A stretch of DNA of 64,000 nucleotides from Amorphophallus konjac. Taxonomy: Eukaryota > Streptophyta > Magnoliopsida > Alismatales > Araceae. The translations under genes were made by a program, and so were the position numbers. The notes below the pieces were generated by a model. It worked only from the letters and a program-made list of their open reading frames with translations. It had not been told where the DNA came from and did no database searches. How positions within the stretch are numbered: position 1 is the first letter of the stretch; the number at the start of each line of letters is the position of its first letter. The DNA lies in assembly GCA_022559845.1 (NCBI GenBank), contig CM040126.1, positions 226,864,641-226,928,640 of the forward strand, given 5' to 3'. Below, piece by piece: positions 22,186 to 32,672 of this stretch.

Positions 22186-25094
22186 ACGTGCGTCGGAGGC
22201 GGAGACGAGGGTGTATGGCCCGTGAACGTCTCCATCTAAGTTGTTGTACTTGCATTTTGATGCTTCATATATTTGTGATTTGCTATACTGTATGTATTGA
22301 ATTTCTGGCATACTGACCATTTTTGTGCTATGTCTTGCAGCTATGGCCCGATTTGGCAGGGACGAGAGGGTCGCGAGGCGTGTGGTCCGGGAGGATGACC
22401 ACTGGGTGAGGAGGACAGAGCGGCCCCTGCCACCTTTGGGCCGGCCAGTTGTTACCGCAGCCAGCGTGGAGCAGCTTGATGGTGGGTAGACAGTTGTGGC
22501 AGAGGGCCCCGTCGGCGAGCGCGGCAATGGGGTTGGGGTTGTGGAGCTGGCCCGATCGTCGGAGGTGGGCGGAATTTACACTTATGATCACAGCGGTGCC
22601 TATCCAGTGGAGTTCCCTTTGGACTGTCACCTGTTTGAGTTTATCAGGGACTTTGTCCCGCCAGGCCTGGAGGAGAGTGACTCTCGGGTTGCTGGAGCCC
22701 GTCGCCGACTGGAGCGGGCGATCTTCGTGGGTCGAGATAGCTTGCACGAGATTGTCCTTTGCGGCTTCCTGAGTTTCTCTGTGGATTACTAGAGGCAGAG
22801 TCAGTTCCCCGGCGTTGAGTGCCTGGGCTTCTTCAGCAGAGCAGACCAGTTCGGAGTTCATGATGGAGTGATGGGTCCTACCTTCTAGGATTTGCATGGA
22901 CACCACCGAGCAGAGACAGAGGGCAGTCCAGGGTTAGTGCTGGAGCCGTCAGGGCTGGAGTATGCCGGTGAGGGCTACGACGACCATAGCCTCCTTTTCA
23001 GGAGTTTGCGACAGAGTGCAGTCAGTTGGTATGGCCGCTGGGCGGTGATTCCGTCACACAGAGACCGCCAGGGGGCGACTGAGTGGCTGATGGGCATAGT
23101 ACACCACCACCGGGTGCTGCTAGACCGAGCTGACATCAGATATGCTGTGACCGCGGCTCTGTACGGGTACCCTTGGTACTCGGGGCTTTTGCAGGTGTTG
23201 GTGGAGCGCTTCAACCGTAGGTGGAACACCGTGGCAACGGCTGAGGGAGAGACCTCATTAGACTTGTGGTCTTTGTGGAGGATCTCTGGGTTGCCGATCA
23301 GCGGCGAGGGGTACGAGGAGATAGTGCTGGATGACCTCCATCGTAGCCATACTGACGGACATGGGCGATACCGGGTTCCTTACAGCTACCGGTATTTATT
23401 GAAGACCTGGAGGGATCTGGCCCTGGCTGGGAGAGAGAAAGTAGCGTAGACTCCGAGAGTGCCGCTGAACGCATGGGTCCGTCATTTCTACAACGGGCCT
23501 TACTATTTTCACCAGGAGTTCGCCAGAAACCAGACTCCCTAGGAGGAGTATACAGAGGTGGAGCTGCGATTCAGGACGCATCCGAGGTATATCTACGCTC
23601 CACGGGAGGGGTGGAACCCCCACCGATTGACGGATGTGACGCACTTGGCCGCATACTTGGCGTACTGGCTGGCGACGTTCGTGGTCCCCCATAAGGAGGA
23701 CGGCCTGCTGCGAGTAGAGCTGCTGTGGCCTGCGTGCCAATTGGCAGAGGGACGGAGACTGGCCTTAGCCCCAGCGGCTTTGGCCAATGTTGACCAGGGA
23801 CTGGTAGTACTGGTGGCGCACCCGGCACCACGTGAGCAGAGCCTGCTTCTGCCGACTCACTACCTCAGTGCAGGGGCTGGGTTGCTATTCCCAGGGTTGG
23901 TGTCTCGCGGGTCTGTGACCAACCAGGCGGCACCGTTGTTGTTCAGCTTCACCGGGCAGCCTGATGGGGACGCAGTGATGCAGCTGGAGGAAGCCAGGAG
24001 GGTTTTGTGTTACTTGCCCGGTAGGGGTGAGGAGGGTGTCCCTTTTGACGGTGCTACCAGGGACTCCCACCTGATCATGGTGCCTTTGAATGGTGGGGCG
24101 GCCTGCGCCCTACCTTCCCAGCCAGAGCCGGACACGTCGTTGTACACAGAGTTGGTGATGAGCACCCGGCCATCGGTGCTACCATTACACCGGTCCGTGA
24201 CGAGCTTCTTGAAGCCGTACTACCCTCAGAGGTTCGCTCGGAACTTCAGGTACGACCAGGGGATCCCACCAAACCAGGAGTTCCCTTTGGCGGGTCGTCA
24301 GTACAAAGGTTGGAACACCCATTTTCTAGCCGCGACGTGGTGGGACTTTTACTATCATCGAGAGCCGGAGCGACTGCCGACGCCGGTGCCGGGACGCAGG
24401 GGACGGTTCGACGTCCATTACGCCAGATGGTGGTTTGACCATAGTCACCAGTACTGACAAGAGGCCTTGGCGATCCAGAAAGCTGAGGAGACCCATCTCT
24501 TGAGGGAGGACCTACCTCTCATCGCACTAGATGACGGGTATTTGTGGACTCACTTTTCTTGGATCCGCCGACAGGTGGAGTGGTTGGTGCAGTAGGCACC
24601 CCGGGGGAGCTGAGGCTCTTTATCGACGGGGCGGAGCGGCAACGGGGCACTGAAGCCCCTCAGGCAGGCGCGGGCGGTGCCTGGAAGCACTAGAGTCAGG
24701 GCACCTCGACCTGAGACGTCGATGACTTGGTGGACCCAGTTTATGGAGGACTGCGGGTTTGAGCAGCGGGGTTCGCTGGACCGAGTGCTCCCTGAGGGGA
24801 GCTTTGTAGATACGGCGGCCGATGACTGGAGGCGTCACATCGCCCATGCGATCAGGTCAGTCGGGCCCGTAGAGCTGGTGTCCCTTATTGAGTGTGCCTA
24901 CACCCTGAGGGACGTGAAGGAGGCGGTTGTGAAGGCTGGACGGGTCATGGGTTTAAAGCTGGAGCAGCTAGTTCCTCTACCTCTGACCCCCTTCGTGACT
25001 TCAGGTAAAACCTTTTCATTAGCCTACTAGCCCTGTTTTGTTGTTTCCTAGGGCCTATGGCTGGTAGATCTTGTGTGGTTGTATTTATTGGTAG

Positions 25095-26825
25095 GTCCTG
25101 CGGCGGACAGGGGTCATCCTTCCATAGGGACATCTTCTGGGGATAGTGACGTGGCCCTTCAGCCCCGAAGGAAGCGCCCCCGAGTGGAGACTAGAGTCAG
25201 GGAGGTTGGTGAGTCCTCTAGGGGACCCGCTGCCAGGGAGCATATTGAGGCGGAGCCGGCTCTGAGTAAGTGTCATATCTGCCTACTTGCTTTGTATGGA
25301 TTCAGCCTTGACGATTGGCTAACCTTGTGCCACTGGATTTGCTTTACACAGTGCCGCTGGAGGCCGGGGATGATGCGGCCTTCTCACCACCTCAGGAGGT
25401 TGACCCCCTTCCTGACGGTGGGGTTGACCGCGAGATAGATATGGAGGGGCTTCTTCGTATGATGGATGAGACCGCCCCCAATGTTGAGACCTTCCCCAAC
25501 TTTGAGCCATGGAAGGCTTTAAAGGACGCCCAGCTAGGTAAATAATTCCGGAACCGAGAATGTTGTGTTTATGACTATATTTGCTTCCAGAAATTGACAT
25601 AGTTGCTGGTGTCATACAGAGATGGCCGGGGCATCAGAGACCACAGCGTCTCCTGAGATGGAAGGCGAGGTGCCCCCATCCATTGACGGGCAGGAGCCCG
25701 GTGTGACTTAGGATGGCTTGGGTGAGCACTGAATCACTGCGAAGGGCATTGCCCTTCCATTGTAGAGTTGCGGGGATGCCGATACTGACAGACTTTATGA
25801 TGTCATTTGTCAGGTGAGGATCCAGCCCCCACCCTAGAGATGATTCAGGAGCTGGTCCGTACAGGCCCTTCAGTGTCTCTTCCCTCCTTTGAGGGGGGAG
25901 CCTGAGGGGAGGAGTGCTTCCATGCCGCCCACGATCGAGGAAGTGTCTAGCTTGTTGCCGCAGCTATTTGTGGGGGTAGAGCGAGCTTCCCTGCCGGTTG
26001 TGGTGTCGGCCTGCACTGTGGGGCTGGTCGGGTCCTCGAGCATGAGACCCTCGGGTGTGTAGCTGGAGACTTAACCACTTCTGTTAGGCCTTTTTTTGTT
26101 GACCGTCTTCTAGTGCTGAGGTCCTGTCAGTATTGTTTGCAGGTATACCTTCGCCTCTAAAAGAGGGTGAGCTGCCCCGCAACGGGGCCGAGATGGTGGA
26201 GGAGGGGTCCACCGAAGTGGCCCCTGCTGAGGGCGACAAGGAGATCGTCGATATTGAGAAGGTTTCTGAGGGGAGCACTCCGGCCGGTGAGTTTTCTATT
26301 TGCAACTCTTAGCTGGAGAGGCATCCTTATATAGAGCTAGGTCTTGTGATGACCTTGTTTGCTACGCTGGCTTGCAGGAGCTTCTGGTTCGGCCACCTTC
26401 AGGAGTTCATCCGGGAGCCCGTCGAGTTCTTCGACTACGGCGGCTCAGAGATGGAGACAGAGGAGAGTTCGAGCTTGAGATCTTTATTCTCCGGGGCCTC
26501 CGCCGGTAGGGAGGTTCTGACGGGGACCCCTCCTGGAGGTATACAGTGGTCCTCTCTGTCCTTATTTCGTGCTTGTCAGCTCTATAGGGTGCTGACGTTC
26601 TTGAGTTATTTGCAGCGTCAGATTCTCGGGAGGAGCATGTGTCGGCTCCTGGTGAGGGGGAGCAGGAGGAGCCCCCTGTCCCACTCGTGATTGCTGGGGA
26701 TGACCGGATGGTGGAGGAACCATTGCCCTCACCGACCCCGGCAGGTGATGCCGTGGAGGGGGAGGTGCAGTTACCTTCCCCGACCCCGACAGACGATGCC
26801 ACGGGGTCAGCTGGACTTGCTTCAG
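25095..26825 (+). other. Run of seven small, mostly acidic, phase-1 symmetric exons of the PMD gene
   Basis: Exon lengths are 171, 186, 102, 241, 144, 161 and 210 bp. Five of the seven are exact multiples of three; the 241- and 161-bp exons contain frame damage. Each exon begins after a CAG or TAG acceptor, and most complete a glycine codon split 1/2, so exons could be skipped or duplicated without shifting the frame. Exon 2 has a basic stretch QPRRKRPRVE that looks like a nuclear localisation signal. Exons 3, 4, 6 and 8 are rich in Asp, Glu, Pro and Ser (for example PLPSPTPAGD, then QLPSPTPTDD in exon 8). The region is probably intrinsically disordered and acts as a linker between PMD and coiled coil. 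Confidence 0.75.
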
Positions 26826-27211
26826 GTAAGGAGGCAGGACTTGTCTCCTTCTTTTTGTCAGTTTTTTCACCTTGTTTGTCGAAGGAAGCCTTTCATGTAT
26901 TACTTACTCCCCTTGGTGTTTGTTGGAACTATGCAGGTTCCATTGGAGTGCTGGCTGCGTCCGGAGACCTCTCCCTAGATTTAGGGGTCGAGTGGCCTCC
27001 ATTCGCCTCTCCGCCAGAGCCGTTGTTGGAGGCGAGTGCAGGTGCCGCCCTACTCCAGGGCGGGTGGCTACTCACAGAGCGAGCCTGGTGAGGACACCGG
27101 AGCAAGAATACGGCTCTACTCAGAGGGTCGTCAGTACCGGACACGCAGCACGACTCTATCGACACCGACCTCATTGTGGCTGCGGGACAATCTGGAGTCC
27201 GCCCCGGAGCC

Positions 27212-29635
27212 TTGACACTTTAGTATGTATTTTTATACGTATTTGTATTTTATACGTATTTGGGTCGTATTTGTATTTTGTATGTATTTGGGTCATATTT
27301 ATATTTTGTACGTACTTGGTCGTATTTTGTATTGTGTATGTCTTAGGTGTGTCTTTGGCATGTATTTGGGTTTGCATCATTTTGGGATGTCAAATTTCAA
27401 ATGGGTTCGAATTCAAACTCCAAGGAGGGAAAATGGAGCCCATAGAATTTAAATTTCAAATGGGTCAAACACAAACTCCAAGGAGCAATGATGGAGCCCA
27501 TAGAATTTAAATTTCAAATGGGTTCCAAATCCAAACTCCAAGGAGCAATGATGGAGCCCATAGAATTTAAATTTCAAAGGGATTCAAATTCAAACTCTAA
27601 GGAGGGAAGGTGGAGTCCAAACTCTATATATTATCATGTATTCCCCCTCTTGAGGGATTTTTATGAATGAATGAATGAAAAATTTGAAGTTTGCCAAGAG
27701 CCTTCCTTGTTCTCCCTCCCCTCTCCCTCTCCATGAAGGGTGTGACTCCCTCTCCCTCCCTCTTCCTCTCCCTATAGGGTGCGATACCCTAGCCCTCTCT
27801 TCCTCTTTATCCGAAGCTCAAGCTGCTGGGAGGCGACCTCCCCATCTCATCTCAAGCCCGGAGTTCATCGGTCAAGGTTTTGCTACCGGCGTGGATGAGA
27901 AGGCCATTGCTGTCCAACGCTCTATCTGTGGTTGTCTGCCTGCAGAAATGAGTCCGGAAGATCAGGTCGGCACCCTCCTTTCCCATCCCCAAACGCCATT
28001 GAACCCTTCTAAGCTTTTCTTCATCCCCCTGTCCCCCACGTCCCCTAAAAACCTCATAGCCAAATTCGTTCAGTAGCGAAAGTTGTCTTCATAGCCCTTT
28101 TCCTTGCGCAGGCTGTCTCTGTGCAGACCTTTAGTAACCCAGAACCTAAAAGATCACGTTGGGACGCCCTCTTCCCGACCTCTGATCACATCGACCCCTT
28201 CTTAACTTCTCTTCCCCTACATGTCCCCTACCTCTCCTGAAAATCCCACTTCAAATCTGCATCTGGGCGAAAACTTCCATTCGGACCCATTTTGGTCGCG
28301 CAGACTGCTCCTGTGCAGTCCTGCCGCGACAGTGACAAAGCCCCTCCAAAAGAACGTTCCTCTATACATCTTCAAATGACTTGAGATTTTCAGCATTGCT
28401 TCACCACGTCCAAAATCATTCCCTAGAATTTTATTGCAAGTGTCTGAGCCCTCGTTCCCTACTTATCCCATCCACCTTCATAGCTCTCAGTTCTAACTGC
28501 ACTAGACTGCAGAACTGAACCCCATCTGTTTTCACTTTTCACCCCAAAAACCTCCACTACGCGCCACCCCACCACTGCTACCCATTCATCCCACGACCCT
28601 CACCTATCCACCATAGAAAGCCCCGCCCAATTTGCCATCCGGAGGACCCGGTTCAAGCCCAATCTTTGACCTGTGGTCCTGCTGCCAGAGGACAGACCAG
28701 AACGTGTAGGGCCTGTTGCAAAATTCGCAACATCGCCTTCGGTACTCCGTTGCAGTCGCCACTTCACCGGTGTCCCTGGTACACCCCCACCAGCGCCTAC
28801 GCTGAGTTTCGTGACCAACGGACGAGCAGAAGGTCACGTGCCAGGGTCATTGTCCAGCTGCTCTCCTACGGCGCGCAGGCCGGCTAGCAGCCTGCCCCCC
28901 CGCTCGCGACCACTCCGGAGGTTCCAGCCGGCGTCGTCGGCTTCCCTCATCTTTCAGGAGGCTCGCCATCCCCCACAGCATGCTACCAGGGACATTGGCG
29001 CCTTCCTCCGCCTCCGTGACGTGCCCCTCTTGCTGCTGGTCCCAGTTCGTACCGACTCGCGGCGGCTCGCGTACGACGAAGTTCACCGATCCGGCACCCG
29101 TCACCCCACGTTGCACGACCCCCGGGTCCCGCTGTGTAGCCTTTTACCTCCCTGCGAGGAGTGGGCTGTGTTTGGTTGTACTCGTTCAGCATTATACCGG
29201 GGATCGTGTGACTTGGCCGGGCTTCTTCTTCACGCCCCGAGCGTGGAGGTATGCGTCCGCTTCCTTGCTTAGTAGCTTGCTCTTTTAGTATTTTCTCTTG
29301 ATGCCGCTGCTTGTGTGCGTAGTAGGATCCTAGCTCATATATTCATTTTATAACACTACTGCGGAGAGAGAGTGTGACCGTTCCGTGGCTCATCCGAGTC
29401 ACGAGTGTGGAGCTACCCACCCTAGACTCGCCGGTTTCTCAACCGTGCGGATCGACGCGCTTCCCTCTCTTGGGACTCTTGTGAGCTTAGTTTCTTGTTA
29501 TTTTGGCATAATTTCCTTCTAGGGAACTCTAGGTGTCGCATCTATGCCGTTCAAACAATTGCAAAGTTGCTGGTCTTGTTGTCCATTTAGTCGCGTCTTC
29601 ACCAAGAGTCCTATCTTGCATAGCGTTCCGCATCA
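27212..29635 (+). mobile_element. Solo LTR, distant relative of the gag-only element LTR, inside PMD exon 9
   Basis: The insertion is flanked by GAGCC (27207-27211 and 29636-29640), and the exon frame continues when it and one copy are removed. Its last 500 bp match the gag-only LTRs: a CGGGTCCCGCTGTGTAGC block near 29120, CTTTTACCTCCCTGCGAGG, GCCGGTTTCTCAACCGTGC near 29430, and an end TCCGCATCA like CCCGCATCA. A TATA-like CTATATATTATC is at 27624-27635. No internal region or second LTR is present, so it is a recombination product. The left end reads TTGACAC, one base off the expected TG start. Length is about 2.42 kb. Confidence 0.85.
27225..27620 (+). repeat. Two minisatellites in the solo LTR
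   Basis: 27225-27370 is an AT-rich array of TTTTGTATGTATTTGGGTCG-like units. 27390-27615 is a roughly 60-bp repeat in about 3.5 copies, each with AATTTCAAATGGGTTC, AAACTCCAAGGAG and TGGAGCCCATAGAATTT. Both lie in U3, upstream of the TATA-like element, and may act as promoter repeats. They have no coding value. Confidence 0.85.
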
Positions 29636-29640
29636 GAGCC

Positions 29641-30115
29641 CCTCCCTTCTCCGGAGGAACTGAGGCAGCGGCTGAGGGACTGCACCTAGGGCTATCACGT
29701 GCTTGGATTCCCACGTGAGCTCTGGATGTCCGGGTTGGCTGGGATCTAGGCTGAGTACCTACGACTCCGCGAGGTGTAGGAGCAGAGGTCTCAGAGGCTG
29801 GCGGCGATCCGAGAGGCACAGGAGCAGCGGGCTCGGCTCGCGTCAGTCGTAGCCGAGCAGAGGAGTCACGCCGAGGCGACCGCGTCAGCCTCTCAGGAGC
29901 GAGCCGCACAGCTGAGGGAGGTGGAGAGCCAGGCCGAGGCCTTGAGAAAGGCCTGGGAGGAGCGACAGGCAGTCCCCGTGCGCGTCCGAGCTGAGTGGCA
30001 GGTGGCTGAGACTACGGCCAAAGCCAGTGCTCAGCTCTTGTCCACCCTAGAGGCGGAGCTTACAGCAGAAGACTCTCACCTTGCGGCGCTAGAGGTGATT
30101 GAGCCAGAGCCCTGA
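29641..30115 (+). pseudogene. Coiled-coil C terminus of the PMD protein (exon 9, part after the solo LTR)
   Basis: The frame entering from 27211 runs through LPSPEELRQRLRDC, hits TAG codons at about 29675, 29747 and 29777, and then continues as a long Ala/Glu/Arg-rich heptad segment: RLAAIREAQEQRARLASV, then AAQLREVESQAEALRKAW, ending at TGA 30113-30115. A C-terminal coiled coil after a PMD suggests dimerisation. No polyadenylation signal is obvious in the next 150 bp. Confidence 0.8.
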
Positions 30116-30899
30116 TTGTATCTTTCCCCTCTTCTCCTTCTCTCTTTTTTTTGATGTCTGGAGTGTATGGATTTTGTTACCCCAAGGGCACGTCTTGGGC
30201 TCCCTTTACAGAGTATTAATGAACTCCAGATCCTTTGTTTACTGGGTTGTTCCCTCCCTTCTTTGATGGAATGGAATGATGCGCGTGAACTGATGACCCC
30301 TTATTGTTAGTCGTGCTTGCTTGTTCTATGACGCATTGCCATGAGTGATGACAGGAATCAGGTTTAAGGAACTCGGTATCAGAAGCTGGAGGTTGAGTAC
30401 TGGTTAGTAGGGGAAAGAAAGGCTATGTGGGGGCCACCCCTCCTGGGGGGAGGGGGTAAAAGCCCACGTACTCTGGAACCATCGTAGGACCACAAGGGCG
30501 GGATAGTCCACGTGGTCTAGAGTTGCAGAGATGATTCTGGAGGGTATATTGACCCTGAGCTGGCTGGTGGAGCATTGGCTAGCATTATACCGTTAGCTAA
30601 AAAATGGAATTTGTATGTGTCTGGGAAACTGGGATTGAGCTGGCTGGACGGCCTAGGCGGGCATGGCCACCAAGATCGGAACTGGGAGAGGGATTGGGAA
30701 CTGAAGCTGGGACTGTGACTGGGAATGGGTACTGGAGCTGAAACCACTTGGGTGACTTAGAAAGGTGCAATGGCTGAGAACTGGAACTGAGCCAGGTGGC
30801 TAACCCGAGAGGGTGTTATAACCAAGACTGGAATTGGGGGCTGGGCAGCTAGACCGCAAAGGCGTCATAGCCAAAGCTGGAGTTGAAAATTGGTGGCTG

Positions 30900-31290
30900 G
30901 GCCGGTGAGGGCGTTGTAGCAGAGGTTGGGACCGGAAGCTGGGCGGCTAGCCTGTGAGGGCGTTGTAGGCGGGGCTGGAGCTGGAGGCTGGCGGCTGGCC
31001 TGTGAAGGCGTTGTAGCTGAAACTGGAACTGGAGACTGGCGGCTGGCCTGTGAAGGCGTTGTAGCAGAGGCTGGAATTGGAGACTGGCGGCTGGCCTGTG
31101 AAGGCGTTGTAGCCGAAACTGGAAACTGGAGACTGGCGGCTGGCCTGTGAAGGCGTTGTAGCCGAAATTGGAAACTGGAGACTGGTGGCTGGCCTGTGAA
31201 GGCGTTGTAGCCGAGGCTGGAAGCTGGAAACTGGCGGCTGGCCTGTGAAGGCGTTGTAGCCGAGGCTGGAATTAAAAGCTGGCAATGACC
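30900..31290. repeat. 48-bp tandem repeat, about eight copies
   Basis: Each unit contains CCTGTGAAGGCGTTGTAGCC followed by a variable GAAACTGGA or GAGGCTGGA stretch and GACTGGCGGCTGG. Units recur at about 48-bp spacing with modest divergence. Outer units (GTGAGGGCGTTGTAG) differ most, the usual pattern for an array homogenised by slippage or unequal exchange. Confidence 0.9.
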
Positions 31291-31409
31291 GACCCTCGGG
31301 GGTGTAGTGGCCACCATTGTCGTGGAGTGATGTTGAGCTCGCCATCGGTACGTGTCATGGCCGACGGCTTTGTAAGTGAAAAGTGGAGAGGGAGAGAGTT
31401 TTTTTTTTC

Positions 31410-32460
31410 TCTTTACCAGCCCTACCGCCCTTGCGGGTTTTCACTAGAGCTAGCCCCCTTTAGCTTTTTCCGGTGCGCCCTTGCGGGTTTTCACACCGAG
31501 GGGTTACCCGATTTTGCCTGAGGCGCCCTTTCGGGTTTTCACCTCAGCTGGGTTGGTGGCAATTTTTGCCCCCACTCATCTCGTATAGAGAGTTGACTGA
31601 GGCCACCGGGGTATCTCTATGTTTAACCCCATTTTTTATTTCTTTCTCTTTTTTTTCTTAAAACTATCGTCCATAGCATATTGCTATCAGGGGACGTTAC
31701 CTGAGACTAGGAGGTGTGGGTGGCCAAATATTGTTCGACCGCTCTTAAGGGTTTTAGAAATTCCTGAGCCATGGTGGTGAAAGGCCACTTCGCCATGGCA
31801 AGGTATGACTGGGGTTGTAACCTAGTGAATCTGGGGTTGTATGGGGAACTGGGATTATGATTAACTGGAAGGCTCTGGATTTACTGGATATGTGGGATGT
31901 GGGGGCAGGGAATAGTAAATGTCTGGGAATGTGTCGGGATGTAAGTTTACCGAGATGGTGATTGGGAGCTTGACCGTTATTGGGACTGGTTGAACTGTGA
32001 CATTGAGATGTGGGCCAGAGGTTGGCCAAGCTGAGCAGCAGTAATGCAGGGTTAACTGGGGGATTGAAGGGCTTGCGCCGTAGCATTGCAAGTGGATTGG
32101 GGACTGGTTCTGGGTGAGGCTAGCGGCCCACCAAAGGATAGGTGGAAGGCCGTGTTGACTGGTAGGGAGAAGAAGATTTTCTCATTATCGGCTCTACCGC
32201 CCTTTCGGGTTTTCGCCAGAGCCGACCCCCTTTAGCTTTTTCCGACGCGCCCTTGCGGGTTTTCACGTCGAGAGGTTTCTCAATTTTGCCTGAGGCGCCC
32301 TTTCGGGTTTCCACCTCACCCGGGTTATTGGCCTTTTTTCCCCCAGCCACCTTATTGTGGTGAGGATGACTGGGTCTGCCGGGGTATCTCTATTTTTAAC
32401 CCCATCTTTTTTGTTGTTGTTTTTTTTTCTTTTCTTTTTGACTTACCTACGAGCCAGGCG
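31410..32460. repeat. Two copies of a 280-bp module with repeated CGCCCTTGCGGGTTTTC motif
   Basis: 31410-31690 and 32180-32460 share the same order of parts: CCGCCCTTGCGGGTTTTC, CCCCCTTTAGCTTTTTCCG, GCGCCCTTGCGGGTTTTCAC, TTTTGCCTGAGGCGCCCTTT, CGGGGTATCTCTAT, TTAACCCCAT and a T-rich run. Each module holds three copies of the 17-bp core, six in all. On the element's sense (minus) strand the core reads GAAAACCCGCAAGGGCG. Confidence 0.88.
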
Positions 32461-32672
32461 GCTAGATTGGCGCTGGTACAGAGGGGCCCGTGCTCCCGTG
32501 GTGACGGGAACGGGGGTAGGAGATCGGTTCCAACGGATGCTCGGCGGCTGTTCCGAGGAGCCGAGTCGGCTGGTTGACTGGGAATTGAAGACTGGAAGGA
32601 CTGGCCGGTGGGATCCTCCACGGGGAAGGATCGACCATATTGGTAGTAGCTGGGACGTGCGCCTCAGTCTGG

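Larger units (their letters stand above)
22343..30115 (+). pseudogene. Antisense plant mobile domain (PMD) gene carried by the Tat element, nine coding exons
   Basis: Exon 1 (22343-25004, frame fixed by ATG 22343) encodes a PMD-family protein (Pfam PF10536 type). Seen motifs are ATALYGYPW-like AALYGYPWYSG, then the diagnostic GETSLDLWSLWRISGLPISG, VPYSYRYLLKTW, and LAYWLATFVVPHKEDGLLR followed by LAEGRRLALAPAALA. Exons 2-8 are 25095-25265, 25352-25537, 25620-25721, 25814-26054, 26143-26286, 26378-26538 and 26616-26825. Exon 9 is 26937-27211 plus 29641-30115, split by a solo LTR. All introns are GT-AG, 77-111 bp and phase 1. PMD proteins in plants are nuclear and linked to transposon silencing and gene regulation; extra antisense ORFs have been reported in Tat-lineage 3' regions. 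Breaks: stops at 22487, 22790, 22886, 23447, 23540, 24455, 24593 and 24611, one in exon 4, frame breaks in exons 5 and 9, and stops in exon 9. The PMD call is firm; the role is unknown. Confidence 0.85.
30116..32672 (-). other. Tat noncoding region between the PMD gene 3' end and the integrase 3' end
   Basis: The two genes converge here. I see no coding domain in this 2.56 kb. It holds a 48-bp tandem repeat (30900-31290) and two copies of a roughly 280-bp module (31410-31690 and 32180-32460), with non-repetitive AT/GT-mixed sequence between. Open frames across the repeats exist only because the 48-bp period is a multiple of three. Confidence 0.7.

Noticed and set aside
22343..30115. PMD gene as an ordinary host gene trapped between LTRs
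   Set aside because: It lies between the integrase and the polypurine tract/3' LTR of a single element bounded by one target duplication, the position reported for extra Tat ORFs. Host origin by ancient capture remains possible, but it is part of the element now.
30865..31345. Minus-strand repeat proteins (16-residue units)
   Set aside because: The frames are open only because the 48-bp satellite is a multiple of three; there is no start context, no conserved domain, and two frames are open at once.
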